Shown here in pieces: positions 25,921 to 35,678 of a stretch of 64,000 bases of DNA (position 1 is its first letter; the number at the start of each line of letters is the position of its first letter). The translations under genes were made by a program, and so were the position numbers. Source of the stretch: PWXP01 sp034005525 (GTDB lineage: Bacteria; Planctomycetota; Planctomycetia; Pirellulales; Thermoguttaceae); assembly GCA_034005525.1 (NCBI GenBank), contig JAVEUP010000008.1, positions 1 to 64,000 of the forward strand. The letters run 5' to 3'. Below the pieces are notes generated by a model. That model had not been told where the DNA came from, searched no databases, and worked only from the letters and a program-made list of their open reading frames with translations.

Positions 25921-28158
25921 TCATGCGCCGCGCACTTCACAAACGATGACCCGGTTGCCGTGCACCTCGACCACCTCCACGGGCACGCCCCGGCCGACCG
26001 GATCGCCATCGGTCAGCACGTCGACCAGGAGGTTATCGAACCGGGCCTTGCCGCTGGGGGTCAGCGGGGTTGTGGTCTTGCCGCGTTTTCCGAGCAGATT
26101 GGCGAGATCGACCATTGCCTCGCGACGGCTGAGGTCGGCGGCCTCTTCCCCCTCGGGAGGCATTAGCACCACGTGACGCAGCCCCGGCGTGCTGGGAATC
26201 CAGCGCCGGGCCAGAATCGCCGCCACGACCATGCCCACCGCCGCCCCGGCGATGGTGAGCATCGACTGCTGGAACTGGGCCATCTGGTACGGGTTGCGCG
26301 GGACAATAAACGTCTGACTCGCCAGCACGAGCGATAGAATCACTAGGGTGCCGCCCCCCAGGCCGAAAATACCGAAGCCGGGCAGAACGAAGACCTCCAG
26401 CAAAACGCAGGCCACGCCAACGGTGAACAATAGTATCTCCAGCCATCCCGCGGTGCCGCCCAGGTAGTGCGACCAGAAGAAGAGCACGAAACAGACCGTG
26501 GCCAGGAACCCGCCGATGCCAAGTCCCGGCGTATGCAGCTCGAAATACAGTGCAAACCCGCCGATCATCAGCAGCAGCATGCTGACCCCCGGCGCGGCCA
26601 GCGCCTCGACGAAGTGGTCGGCCCAGCCCGGCGCCACGAAGTACGGGTCGTCTTCCAGAGCGTAGTAGCGCTTCAATTCGTCGAAGCTTTCGACCACCCG
26701 GGTGGCAAGTCCGTAGTCGACCGCCTCCCGGCCGCGCGCCCGAAACGGCGTCCCGGGCGTGGTCACCCTGCGGCCCTGCTCCCAATCACCCGCCTGCTCG
26801 GCCAGTTCATCATCGCTGAAATACTCCACGAGGTTCAGGCGCACACACTCGAAGACCGCCAGTTCCGGATCGACCATTGCAGCCGGCAGCGACCACGAAC
26901 GTCCCTTGGCCGGGGCAAGGCTTTCGCGTATCGTTTGACGCGCTTGCTCGATCTCCCGCTCGGTCGGCTGATATGCTCCTGCCCCTCCCAGAACGGCGCC
27001 GGGATGCATCAGCGTCTGGTCGCAAGCCAGCGCAATGAGGGCGGCATCGCCCAGTGCCTGATGCGGTATGTACGCGACCGTGCGAATCTTGCCGACATCC
27101 AACGCTGCCAGATAATTCGCGAGGCTCACGCTGTCGACCAGCGAGCCGCCCGGGCTGTCGAACCACAGGCACACGAAATTCACCTCGCGATCGCGTATGG
27201 CGTCGTCAATGAGCCGCTGCACCTGCCGGCTGAGCGTCGCGTTGACCGGGCCCCTCACATCGACCCGGATCGCGCGCCACTGGCTTCCAAGCGACGGGTC
27301 CAGCAGCAGGGCGTCGGGCGTCAGCCCCAAGGCCGAAGCCACCTCGCGACGGTCGGTGGCCAGGTAGTCGATCAATCCCAGCGCCCGGGCTTCGCGCCCG
27401 GTCAACCGTGCCGGTTGGCCTGCGGCGAACAGGACGTCCGTCGATTCGATGGTGCGAGTCTTGTGGATTGCTTCGATTTCCGCAGGTAGAACGTACTCGC
27501 GGCCCAATTCGGTCTCGATGCGCAGCACCTCGACCCTCGGGTCCAGCAGCCCCAGCGCAACGGCCACCGGGACCGTTCTTCGGCGCTCGGCGATCTTGCG
27601 ATAAACACTTAGGCGCGTTTCGTCGATAACCTCGTCGTCGACGCCCGCGGGGCCAAGTTCAGCACCGGGCGCCATGATGATCTCGTCGCAAGCGATGGCC
27701 GCCAGAACGGCATGCCCCTGAACCGTTTTGGGCAGGTAGGCAACGGTTGTCGCCAGATTCAGTTCCCGGCCGGAGAGGTACTCGGCCAGGCCGTGGGCCG
27801 TGAAGAAGTCGCTTCTCCGGCCATGTTCCTCTCCCCCAGGTGGAACGAAGAACTCGAAGATCAACACCGGTCGTGCGTTCTGGTCGGCTGCCCGCGCCAG
27901 CGCGCGGCCGGCAAACCGTTCAACTTCCCTGCGGGTTCGGTCGTCGATGGGCAGGTTCAGCCGCATAGTAGCCCCGAAGCGCGGCCCACCAGCAGCGGCG
28001 GCATCTGCCGCAACGGCTTCTGGGCCGGCCGGGGCGGCAACTTCGGCAAAGTCGCCTTCCGACCTCGCGGCTGCTCCCAGCAGCAGCGCGACCGCAAGGA
28101 CAGCCGTACCGGGTGGTCTGCCGGCTCGCTCCCGCGGTATTCGTGCCCTTTGCCTCAT
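25921..28158 (-). CDS. Long NfeD-family protein with two ClpP/crotonase-like domains, probably catalytically inactive
   Basis: 745 residues; ATG 28158 starts a signal peptide (TAVLAVALLLGAAARS). Two ClpP-like domains follow (about 65-250 and about 285-480), then four hydrophobic helices (about 530-650) and a C-terminal NfeD OB-fold (KARFDNLLVDVLTDGDPVGRG). In active NfeD proteases a serine opens the helix that in these domains reads ALGDAALIALACD and VQGHAVLAAIACD. By my alignment glycine takes that place in both. The FDSPGG oxyanion-like loop is kept only in the second domain. It leads the nfeD-nfeD-floA gene set, 97 bases before the short nfeD. A scaffold role is inference. Confidence 0.85.
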   Translation of the reverse strand: MRQRARIPRERAGRPPGTAVLAVALLLGAAARSEGDFAEVAAPAGPEAVAADAAAAGGPRFGATMRLNLPIDDRTRREVERFAGRALARAADQNARPVLIFEFFVPPGGEEHGRRSDFFTAHGLAEYLSGRELNLATTVAYLPKTVQGHAVLAAIACDEIIMAPGAELGPAGVDDEVIDETRLSVYRKIAERRRTVPVAVALGLLDPRVEVLRIETELGREYVLPAEIEAIHKTRTIESTDVLFAAGQPARLTGREARALGLIDYLATDRREVASALGLTPDALLLDPSLGSQWRAIRVDVRGPVNATLSRQVQRLIDDAIRDREVNFVCLWFDSPGGSLVDSVSLANYLAALDVGKIRTVAYIPHQALGDAALIALACDQTLMHPGAVLGGAGAYQPTEREIEQARQTIRESLAPAKGRSWSLPAAMVDPELAVFECVRLNLVEYFSDDELAEQAGDWEQGRRVTTPGTPFRARGREAVDYGLATRVVESFDELKRYYALEDDPYFVAPGWADHFVEALAAPGVSMLLLMIGGFALYFELHTPGLGIGGFLATVCFVLFFWSHYLGGTAGWLEILLFTVGVACVLLEVFVLPGFGIFGLGGGTLVILSLVLASQTFIVPRNPYQMAQFQQSMLTIAGAAVGMVVAAILARRWIPSTPGLRHVVLMPPEGEEAADLSRREAMVDLANLLGKRGKTTTPLTPSGKARFDNLLVDVLTDGDPVGRGVPVEVVEVHGNRVIVCEVRGA

Positions 28159-28212
28159 CGGAAACAACTCCCCACCTTTGTTCGGCTGCGATCCGCCCCG
28201 TGAACGGCTACT

Positions 28213-28387
28213 CCGAATCATTCTTGACGATGTAGGGTGGTGACAAGCAAGCCAAGACCCTGGTGGGCCTTCGGTCGCTTGGCCCGGCCTGCTTCCAGCA
28301 CACGGCGTTCAAACCACCCCGGCGTGGCTTGCGCAGGCCCACCAAGGAATTGCGCGATCTTGTCCCACCCTACGTGAATAATCCAAC
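28213..28387. repeat. Repeat family 1, nearly complete copy
   Basis: About 175 bases with ends CCGAATCATTCTTGACGATG and TACGTGAATAATCC, inner arms CTGGTGGGCCTTCGGTCGC and GGCTTGCGCAGGCCCACCAA. Same orientation as the copies at 37543 and 46767. It ends about 55 bases upstream of the long nfeD start. Confidence 0.8.
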
Positions 28388-28688
28388 CCGCTCCACGCCC
28401 GGGCAAGGAACGATGTCCTTCTCAAGGTATTATAGGCTTGAGCGGGGAAGACCGTCAATTTGGCGGAAAGGGAGTCTGTGACACGATTTCCCGGCAATGC
28501 CGATTCCCTGCTGGCCTGGGGGTTCCCGTTCAGGCATCGGCTGGCGTGCCTTCGGTTCGCTGTTTTGGGTTCTTCCGTTTCTGGGCGCGGACCGTGCTCT
28601 GCCGGAGTACCGGTTTCGGCCGGCGCGAGGAAACCGCCTGAAGGCGGGACTCCAACCCTGGCGGCTTGCACCTGGGAACGGAGGAGCC
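28388..28688. other. Gap without a supported gene
   Basis: No gene with start, ribosome site and plausible product. It contains the palindrome CCGCCTGAAGGCGG at 28634-28647 within Pro/Gly-biased open frames that resemble repetitive intergenic DNA more than protein. Confidence 0.45.
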
Positions 28689-30053
28689 CTACTTCCCTAT
28701 GCAGAACCGGCTGAATATCTGGTCGAGCACGTCGTCCGTGTAGACGGCGCCGACGACCTTGCCGAGTTCATCGAGTGCCAAACGCAGCTCGGCGGCCAGT
28801 AGCTCTTCGCCGCCCTGCTGCAAGGCGATGTCTTCCGCCCGCCGGATTGCCGTCGCAGCCAGGTCGATCGATTCGCGGCATCGAGCCGCTGTCGTGGCGA
28901 CCGTGTCGCTTGCTGTAGCCTGGACGCTGCCAATCGCTTCGCGCAGGGCCGCCCGCACGGCTTCGAGTCCATGGCCCAGGTGGGCGCTTGTCTCGATGGC
29001 TTCCCCGCGGTAATCGGTCCTTCGCGGCAGGTCGCACTTGGTAAGCACGATCAATTGCTTGGAACAGGGCCGCCGAGCCAACTGCTGCCGTTCCCAGGGG
29101 CGAAGGGGGCTTGTCACGTCGAGGCACAACACGGTTGCCGGTGCCGCGCCGCTCTCGCGCACGGCCAGACGATCCGCTGCCTCGGCAAGGGGCTCCAGGA
29201 CGGCTTCCGGCGTACGCCCGGCCGTATCGACCAGCCGGCAGCGGAGTCCGCCGAGGTCGATATTGGCGCTCAGGTAGTCGCGGGTGGTTCCCGGTTGAGC
29301 GTCAACCAGGGCCTTGCCGCCGGTCAGCGCGTTGAAGAGGGTGGATTTTCCCGTGTTTGGCAGGCCGACAAGCACCACCGTCGGGTCGGCCGATTCCGTC
29401 CGTTGTTCCATCCGCTTCTGAAGACGGCCCAGTTCCGCCGCCGCTTGTGCAAGGCCGCCGGCAAGTTCGTCGGGCGAGAGTACTTCGATATCTTCCTCGA
29501 CGAACTCGAAACCGGCCTCGATCCGTGCGAGCAGTTCGAGGAGATTCTCCCGCAACGCGCCGAGCGGCCCCGACAATCCGCCCGCCAATTGCCTCAGGGC
29601 GGCGTCGAGTTGCCCGGGACTCTCGGCCTCGATAACGCCGAGTACGGCCTCGGCCTGGGCCAGGTCAAGCCGGCCGGCGAGGAACGCCCGCATGGTGAAC
29701 TCGCCCGGCTCGGCCAGCCGGGCGCCGGATCGGCAGAGCGACTGCAACAGGGCCTCCACGAGGGGCGGCGAGCCGAACGTATGCAGTTCTGCCGCCGCCT
29801 GGCCGGTGTAACTGCGTCCTTCGGGCCAGACCAACAGCGTTGCCGGCGCCGGGGTGTGCCATCCTTGCGGCAGAACACGGCCTTCCTGCACAACCGATCG
29901 GGCCCCATAAGTTGCATCGGAACCGGAATCGCTGCAAAACACGTTCAAAGCGCACTGGACGGCCGCGGGGCCGCTGAGGCGAACGATGCCGCGGGCGGCC
30001 CCGCCGTGGGCCGATGCAATTGCGGCAATCGTATCGTCCAGCGCCAGTCTCAC
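28689..30053 (-). CDS. mnmE: tRNA uridine-5-carboxymethylaminomethyl(34) synthesis GTPase MnmE
   Basis: 454 residues from a GTG at 30053. N-terminal formyl-tetrahydrofolate-binding domain (DTIAAIASAHGGAARGIVRLSG), helical domain, inserted Ras-like G domain with P-loop GLPNTGKST, DTAG and TKCD motifs, and the C-terminal FCIGK with the conserved catalytic cysteine. Acts with MnmG on wobble uridine of tRNA; mnmG is not in this window. It starts six bases after the yidC stop, the yidC-mnmE order seen in many bacteria. Confidence 0.96.
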   Translation of the reverse strand: MRLALDDTIAAIASAHGGAARGIVRLSGPAAVQCALNVFCSDSGSDATYGARSVVQEGRVLPQGWHTPAPATLLVWPEGRSYTGQAAAELHTFGSPPLVEALLQSLCRSGARLAEPGEFTMRAFLAGRLDLAQAEAVLGVIEAESPGQLDAALRQLAGGLSGPLGALRENLLELLARIEAGFEFVEEDIEVLSPDELAGGLAQAAAELGRLQKRMEQRTESADPTVVLVGLPNTGKSTLFNALTGGKALVDAQPGTTRDYLSANIDLGGLRCRLVDTAGRTPEAVLEPLAEAADRLAVRESGAAPATVLCLDVTSPLRPWERQQLARRPCSKQLIVLTKCDLPRRTDYRGEAIETSAHLGHGLEAVRAALREAIGSVQATASDTVATTAARCRESIDLAATAIRRAEDIALQQGGEELLAAELRLALDELGKVVGAVYTDDVLDQIFSRFCIGK

Positions 30054-30059
30054 CTCGGC

Positions 30060-32438
30060 TCACTTCCGTCCACGGTTCTTCTTCCGCCTCGTTGGCGATG
30101 AACCGCCGTCATCGGCCGGCCTCTTGCGCAGAAGCCGCGCGACGCCCGGTTCCTCTGGCCGCTTCGGCTCGCCCGGCTTGGTTTTCGAGGGGTGCGGAAG
30201 CAGCTTGCGTTCGGCGACGCCCCACAGACTCGACGCGATGAAGTAGACGCACAGCCCGCTGGCCACCTTAAAGAACAGGATCCCAATGAACAGCATCATG
30301 TATTTCATCATGTTCTGTTGCATGCGAGTCTGTTCGTCGGTAGGCGGGGGCATGAACATCTTCTGCTGCCAGATGAACAGGGCCACCGTAATCACGGGAA
30401 GCAGGTTGAAGTAGGGCCCGAGGCCCAGCATTCCCTGCCCGCTGGTAATCCACTCGGGCATGAAGCCGCTCCAGTCGAACAGCATGTCGGGCGCCGCCAG
30501 GTTCGAACACCATCGGATGGCCGAGGTGAACAACGGCGCCTGCCGCAATTCCACGTCGACCATCAGCGAGCGGTACAGTGCCATGAAGATCGGCAATTGG
30601 ATGAACAGCACCAGGCAGCCGCTGAGCGGGTTGTAGTTGTGCTTGCGGAACAGTTCCTGCTGGGCCTTGGTGCGGCCCTCGACGTCGTTCTTGTATTTCT
30701 CCTGAAGGCGTTTCAGCTCCGGCTGAATCTCCTGCATCTTCTGGGCGCCGAGCGCCTGCTTATGGCTGAGCGGATACATACAGCCGCGCACCACGATTGT
30801 GAGCATGATAATGGCCAGGCCATAGTTGAAGACGAGGTAGTTGTGGAAGAAGTGCAGAAGCTGCACCATGGGCCGCGCGAGCCAGCCGAACCAACCGTAG
30901 TACACCAATTCATCCAGGCCGTACTTGGCCAACAGCCGCGGTCTCTTCGGCCCGGTGAACAACTCGTAACGGTGCACGAGCGTGTCCCCGGGCATCAACT
31001 CGTGGTCCAGGCTGACCAGTCGGCAAGAGGTGTTCGTCAGCTTCACGATCTCATGGCGACGCCCGACGCGCAACGGCTGCCACTGCTTGAACCAAAGGTC
31101 TTCCGGGTCCGGCTTCTTGGGGATGAGGACCGCGGAAAAATACTGCGCGTCGACGCCGATATACTGGACCCGCTCATCCTGGGGCGGGGCGCCGAATCCG
31201 TCGTCGGCGATGATCGGACATCCGATCTGCCTCAGCGGACCGCCGTTTCGGTGCACTACCACGTCGCGCATCCCAGCCGCTCCGCCAAAGAACCCCTCGC
31301 GCCCTAACTTGTTGGCATACCACCAGCCCTCGGTGGGCAAACCGGTTGGCCCATCCAACTGATATGCCACCGTGCGAGGCCGGTCGCCAAGATTGCTGAT
31401 CTCAATCCCGACGACGAGGTGATAGGCCTTGTAGTCCGCGTCGCCCTGCTCCTCCGGCGGTGCTTCCGCCAGGCGGTACGACTTGACGACTTCGACACCC
31501 CACCGGGGCAGAACTCGCCGGAAACGGACCTCGGTTTGATTCGCCCCGTCGAGCACCTCCCAGGTGCCGGTACGCAGGTTCAGGCCGGGCAGTTCACGCG
31601 CCACATACTCGGGCGCCGCCCGGTGTGGATCCTTGTCGTCCTCCTCCTCTTCAACTTCTTCGTCGCGAGGAAGCCGTTCGGCGCCCAACTGCCGAAACGT
31701 CAGGAGCACGGAAAAAGGATCGGCGCCTTCCGGGCGAATCACTTCCATGGGCCGGCGCGTCAGGGTGGCGGGCAGTTGAAGCTCTTTCCCGCTACGCTGC
31801 ACGGAAACCACCACGGTCGAGCCCGGCGACCGCTCGTCCAGGATCGCTTCGAGCGAACCGCCACTCGTGACCGCGAACCCATCGACGGCAGAAATCACGT
31901 CGCCATGCAGTATTCCCGCCCTCTCGGCGGGCGTTCCTGCCCCGACAACCTGCACGGCACAACCGCGCACGCCCGGCGGATCCTCGACGAATACGTGCCC
32001 CAGATAGCCGCCCCGGTATTCCAGGTCGCGATACCGCTTGCTGCTCAGTTCCAGCCGGACCACCGATGCCCCCCGATTACTGAGAGTGACCAACATGCGA
32101 TATGGCGAATCGGGGTCGATGGACCCCAGCGTGAACCACTGAGCCGGGGCTTGCGGAGGCGCGGGTACGTCCGGCGGCGGCTCCGGATCGGCGAGGCCGG
32201 GCTGTTCGATCGGCTCCGGCGGCGCGTCGACGTCAGCACCGTCCTTTCCGGGGTCCGGAGCCTCCTCGCGGGGCTCCTTCGGCTCGGGCCGTTCCACGGC
32301 AGCCCGATCATCAACCCGCTCTTCCGGAGGGGGCTGGAACCTCGCCATGAACCAGAGGTTGAGGATCAGAATCCCGAACGACAGCAGAATGAACAGCAGG
32401 AAGTTCGCGGCTGGAAACGGAGCGGGACGACGCTGCAT
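30060..32438 (-). CDS. yidC: Membrane protein insertase YidC with a PDZ domain inside its periplasmic region
   Basis: 792 residues, much longer than the usual 540-600. ATG 32438 opens with basic residues and the first membrane helix (NFLLFILLSFGILILNLWFM). An acidic Pro/Glu linker follows. The periplasmic beta-domain is interrupted at about residues 157-228 by a PDZ-like domain (GAGTPAERAGILHGDVISAV then DG). The conserved 60KD insertase core with membrane helices and the hydrophilic cavity is at about 525-735 (NYLVFNYGLAIIMLTIVVRG; PELKRLQEKYKND; CLVLFIQLPIFMALYRSL). The C-terminus is strongly basic (RRKKNRGRK), typical for ribosome contact. rnpA and rpmH are not upstream; a phosphoesterase gene is. 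Insertase function is secure; the role of the PDZ insert is unknown. Confidence 0.93.
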   Translation of the reverse strand: MQRRPAPFPAANFLLFILLSFGILILNLWFMARFQPPPEERVDDRAAVERPEPKEPREEAPDPGKDGADVDAPPEPIEQPGLADPEPPPDVPAPPQAPAQWFTLGSIDPDSPYRMLVTLSNRGASVVRLELSSKRYRDLEYRGGYLGHVFVEDPPGVRGCAVQVVGAGTPAERAGILHGDVISAVDGFAVTSGGSLEAILDERSPGSTVVVSVQRSGKELQLPATLTRRPMEVIRPEGADPFSVLLTFRQLGAERLPRDEEVEEEEDDKDPHRAAPEYVARELPGLNLRTGTWEVLDGANQTEVRFRRVLPRWGVEVVKSYRLAEAPPEEQGDADYKAYHLVVGIEISNLGDRPRTVAYQLDGPTGLPTEGWWYANKLGREGFFGGAAGMRDVVVHRNGGPLRQIGCPIIADDGFGAPPQDERVQYIGVDAQYFSAVLIPKKPDPEDLWFKQWQPLRVGRRHEIVKLTNTSCRLVSLDHELMPGDTLVHRYELFTGPKRPRLLAKYGLDELVYYGWFGWLARPMVQLLHFFHNYLVFNYGLAIIMLTIVVRGCMYPLSHKQALGAQKMQEIQPELKRLQEKYKNDVEGRTKAQQELFRKHNYNPLSGCLVLFIQLPIFMALYRSLMVDVELRQAPLFTSAIRWCSNLAAPDMLFDWSGFMPEWITSGQGMLGLGPYFNLLPVITVALFIWQQKMFMPPPTDEQTRMQQNMMKYMMLFIGILFFKVASGLCVYFIASSLWGVAERKLLPHPSKTKPGEPKRPEEPGVARLLRKRPADDGGSSPTRRKKNRGRK

Positions 32439-32521
32439 GGGCGCATGACCTTTTTCGGACAGTGACGGGCAACTTGCGGCGGCCATCCGGGACCGCCGCC
32501 GAGAAACCCGCGAAACCTTCT

Positions 32522-32549
32522 ATTGTCGCCCAGATGCGAAATGATGCAA
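32522..32549 (-). promoter_or_regulatory. Predicted promoter of yidC-mnmE
   Basis: Minus strand TTGCAT (32549-32544), 16-base spacer, GACAAT (32527-32522), in the short space between the phosphoesterase stop and the yidC start. The leader would be about 80 bases. Confidence 0.35.
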
Positions 32550-32552
32550 TGC

Positions 32553-33299
32553 CTAACGCCCGTCGCGCAGCCGATCGCCCAGGAAGTTGTCCAGTTCGGT
32601 CACGGCGTAGATCTTTTCGATGGTCTGTTCGACGGGATACTCCACTCGCCGGAACCGGACCACGTCCCCATCGAGAATACAGTAACAGGATCGAGGGTTC
32701 CCATCCCGCGGCTGCCCCACAGACCCCACGTTGATCATCACCTTCTCGTTTCCCAAATGGTACTCGTGGTCGATCTCTTCCGGGCTGACGAAGTTGAGGC
32801 TTTCGGTAAATACGCCTGGAACGTGGGTATGTCCCTGAAAAGCGTATCGGCGGATCAGGGAGAAAATCTTCTCGAGCTTGCGACGATTGTAGATGTCTTC
32901 CGGGAAAACATATTCGTTCAGCGGATTGCGGGCTGAACCATGGACGAACAGGAAATCGCCGTCCTGATGGTTGCGGGGCAACATGCCAAGAAAATCCCAC
33001 CTGCGGTGCGCATCGGCACCGTTGCCGGAACCCTCCAACTGGCTCCGGGTCCAGAAAATGGCACGTTCGGCGCCGGAGTTGAACCCTTCCGGGTCAAACA
33101 GGGCGCCCTGGTCGTGGTTGCCCAGAAGGCACACCCGGCATTGCATGACCCGATCAATGCATTCGCGCGGGTTGGGCCCGTAGCCCACCACGTCGCCCAG
33201 ACAGAATATCTCATCCACGTTCTGGCTGGCGATGTCGGCCAGCACCGCCTCGAGGCTCTCGAGGTTGCTGTGGATGTCACTGATGATTGCCCTTTTCAC
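32553..33299 (-). CDS. Calcineurin-like metallophosphoesterase (YfcE/MJ0936-type)
   Basis: 248 residues from a GTG at 33299 with a strong GGGAGG seven bases upstream. Metal-binding signature in order: SDIHSN (DxH), GDVVGYG, GNHDQ, VHGSA and GHTHVPG, the full binuclear phosphoesterase set. Members hydrolyse phosphodiesters, cyclic nucleotides or phosphoproteins, and the substrate cannot be assigned. It precedes yidC in the same orientation and is divergent from tsaB. Confidence 0.92.
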   Translation of the reverse strand: MKRAIISDIHSNLESLEAVLADIASQNVDEIFCLGDVVGYGPNPRECIDRVMQCRVCLLGNHDQGALFDPEGFNSGAERAIFWTRSQLEGSGNGADAHRRWDFLGMLPRNHQDGDFLFVHGSARNPLNEYVFPEDIYNRRKLEKIFSLIRRYAFQGHTHVPGVFTESLNFVSPEEIDHEYHLGNEKVMINVGSVGQPRDGNPRSCYCILDGDVVRFRRVEYPVEQTIEKIYAVTELDNFLGDRLRDGR

Positions 33300-33578
33300 T
33301 CTTCAGCCTCCCACCGCTCGACGCGAACGGCATGATATGGCACACTAGCAGCCTGCCAAAACCCATTTTGACGAGCCGGGTGCCGCGGGAGTCTCGCCGA
33401 CGCCGAATCGCGCGAGCACGACTCCCGCACCACCCACCAAACCGGGGCAAAGGAAGCGCCAACCCGAATACTCGGGCAGTTTCTACTTTTGTAGTCTATC
33501 CCCCCATGCCGAGAGGGTCAAGTGGCCGGAATCCACTCCGATGGGCCCACTGCGGTGTGCGGCCGACCAAGGAACATC
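33300..33578. other. Divergent intergenic region between phosphoesterase gene and tsaB
   Basis: About 280 bases that must carry both promoters. I see no -35/-10 pair good enough to name and no gene. Confidence 0.4.
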
Positions 33579-34253
33579 ATGAGAATACTCGCCCTGGAGA
33601 CCTCCGAAAAGGTGGCAACCGTCGCAGTGGCCGAGGATAGCCGCCTCCTCGCGACCCAGCCGTGCGACCCTGCGATGCGAAGCGCCCAGTCGCTGGTGCC
33701 CGGCATTCAGCAATTGCTGCACACCGCTCAGTGGCAGCCCAGGCAGGTCGACCTGGTTGCCGTAAGCATCGGCCCTGGTTCCTTCACCGGGCTGCGGGTG
33801 GGTGTGGTGGCGGCCAAGGTCTTCGCGTATGCCGTCGGTGCCGAGGTGCTCGGGGTCGATACCCTGGAGGCAATCGCCGCCGGCGCACCACCCGAGGCTG
33901 AACGATTCTGGACAGCCGTTGATGCACAGCGGGGCCAGTGGGTTGTCCGAGAGTTCCGCAGGTCTGCCGACGAGTGGCCCGGGCCTGTGGGTCCGGCTGA
34001 ACTGGTCGATGCCGAACCGTGGCTGGCCGGACTGCCTGAAGATACCGTCATAACCGGGCCCGTGCTCCACAAAGCTGCGGCCCAGTTGCCCAAGCACGTT
34101 CGACCGCTTGCTGCCGAGCTTTGGCCCCCCACGGCCAAGGCGGTGGCTGTTTTGGCCGCCCGCGACTACGACGCCGGCCGCCGCGACGACCTGTGGACCC
34201 TTGCGCCCCGGTACTCGCGGCCCAGTGCCGCCGAGGAGAAGCTATGCCGTTAG
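33579..34253 (+). CDS. tsaB: tRNA threonylcarbamoyladenosine biosynthesis protein TsaB
   Basis: 224 residues; ATG 33579 with AAGGA just upstream and the family-typical opening MRILALETSEKVATVAV. The signature SIGPGSFTGLRVG is at about 65-77. Inactive ASKHA-fold partner of TsaD needed for t6A37 in tRNAs decoding ANN codons. The C-terminal ELWPPTAKAVAVLAARDYDAG and the ending LAPRYSRPSAAEEK are normal. It overlaps the convergent hemL 3' end by 12 bases. Confidence 0.95.
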   Translation: MRILALETSEKVATVAVAEDSRLLATQPCDPAMRSAQSLVPGIQQLLHTAQWQPRQVDLVAVSIGPGSFTGLRVGVVAAKVFAYAVGAEVLGVDTLEAIAAGAPPEAERFWTAVDAQRGQWVVREFRRSADEWPGPVGPAELVDAEPWLAGLPEDTVITGPVLHKAAAQLPKHVRPLAAELWPPTAKAVAVLAARDYDAGRRDDLWTLAPRYSRPSAAEEKLCR

Positions 34254-35522
34254 CGATTCGGTAGCTGCCGCGACTGTGGCATCGACGTCGGTCGTGCTGT
34301 GCGCCGTTGAGACGAACATCGCCTCGTATTGGCTGCAAGGCAGGTAGAAACCGCGGTCGATCATCGACCAGAAGAAGCGGCTGAACCGCCCGGTGTCGCA
34401 TCGCGAGGCCGAGGCCCAATCGATAACCGGTTCCGGGCTGAAGAACAGCGTAAGCATGCTTCCACACCGGCCAACCGTGCATGGGACGCCGGCCGTTTGG
34501 GCCGCATCTTCCAGCCCGTCGGCCAGGCGGGCAGACAACTGCTCGAGTTGCTGGTAGGCGTCGCCGTCGCGAAGCAATGTGAGCGTGGCAATGCCAGCTG
34601 CCGTCGCAAGCGGGTTGCCGCTTAGCGTGCCTGCTTGAAAGACCTTCCCCGCCGGGAGGACATGCTCCATGATCTCCGCCCGGCCGCCATACGCCCCGAC
34701 GGGCAGCCCCCCTCCAATAATTTTGCCGAGCGTGGTCAGGTCGGGCGTGATGCCCAGCAAGGCCTGGGCGCCACCGTACGCCACACGGAAACCTGACATC
34801 ACCTCGTCAAAAATCAGCAGTGTGCCGTTATCGGCACAGAGCCGTCGCAGCGTCTCAAGGAACTCGCGACTGGCCGGAACGCAGCCCATATTGCCCGCCA
34901 CCGGCTCGACGATCACCGCGGCGATGCGCCCGCCGTGCTCCTCGAAGGCGCGCGCCGCTGACTCGACGTCGTTGTAGGGCAGCACCAGCGTGTCGCGGGC
35001 CGTACCTTCGGTCACCCCCGGAGAATTCGGCACACCAAGCGTTGCCGCCGAGCTGCCCGCGGCCACCAGAAGACTGTCAACGTGGCCGTGATAATTCCCG
35101 GCGAACTTCACGATCAAGGATCGGCGGGTATAGGCGCGGGCCAATCGGATCGCGCTCATCGTCGCCTCGGTGCCCGAGTTGACCAGGCGGACCTTCTCGA
35201 TGGACGGCACGGCCTCGATCACGAGGGCAGCCAACTCGTTCTCGGCCAGCGTGGGGGCCCCGAAGGAGGTCCCGTGCCTCAGCGCTTCCTCGATGGCCGA
35301 AACGACGGCCGGGTGGGCGTGCCCCAGAATCATCGGCCCCCACGAGGCAACATAGTCGACGTATTGGTTGCCGTCGACGTCAGACAAGTAAGCCCCCTCG
35401 CCCCGCGCGAAGAAGATTGGCTCCCCACCGACCCCCCCGAAAGCGCGGGCGGGACTATTCACTCCGCCTGGCATCAGGTTGCAGGCTTGGCGATACGCGG
35501 CGTGGCTTCGTGGATGATGCAT
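34242..35522 (-). CDS. hemL: Glutamate-1-semialdehyde 2,1-aminomutase
   Basis: 426 residues; PLP enzyme making 5-aminolevulinate in the C5 haem pathway. ATG 35522 gives the usual N-terminus with NLMPGGVNSPARAF. PLP lysine in TTLGKIIGGGLPVGAYGG, cofactor ring Asp in LLIFDEVMSGFR, phosphate-binding NSGTEATMSAIRLAR, and KFAGNYHGHVD. No convincing ribosome site precedes the start, but no better start exists in frame. Convergent with tsaB. Confidence 0.96.
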   Translation of the reverse strand: MHHPRSHAAYRQACNLMPGGVNSPARAFGGVGGEPIFFARGEGAYLSDVDGNQYVDYVASWGPMILGHAHPAVVSAIEEALRHGTSFGAPTLAENELAALVIEAVPSIEKVRLVNSGTEATMSAIRLARAYTRRSLIVKFAGNYHGHVDSLLVAAGSSAATLGVPNSPGVTEGTARDTLVLPYNDVESAARAFEEHGGRIAAVIVEPVAGNMGCVPASREFLETLRRLCADNGTLLIFDEVMSGFRVAYGGAQALLGITPDLTTLGKIIGGGLPVGAYGGRAEIMEHVLPAGKVFQAGTLSGNPLATAAGIATLTLLRDGDAYQQLEQLSARLADGLEDAAQTAGVPCTVGRCGSMLTLFFSPEPVIDWASASRCDTGRFSRFFWSMIDRGFYLPCSQYEAMFVSTAHSTTDVDATVAAATESLTA

Positions 35523-35678
35523 GGCTGAAAGGATATCACGGGAGAGCCGGGAGAGACACCCCCCGCTGGACTTCTTGCAGCCCGTGCCGCAGAATAGGGT
35601 AGATGGGCGGTCTGTGCCGAAGCCATGGACCGTGGCCGTGTCGGATTGTTCACAACAAACCCCGGAGGAGGAACTGCG

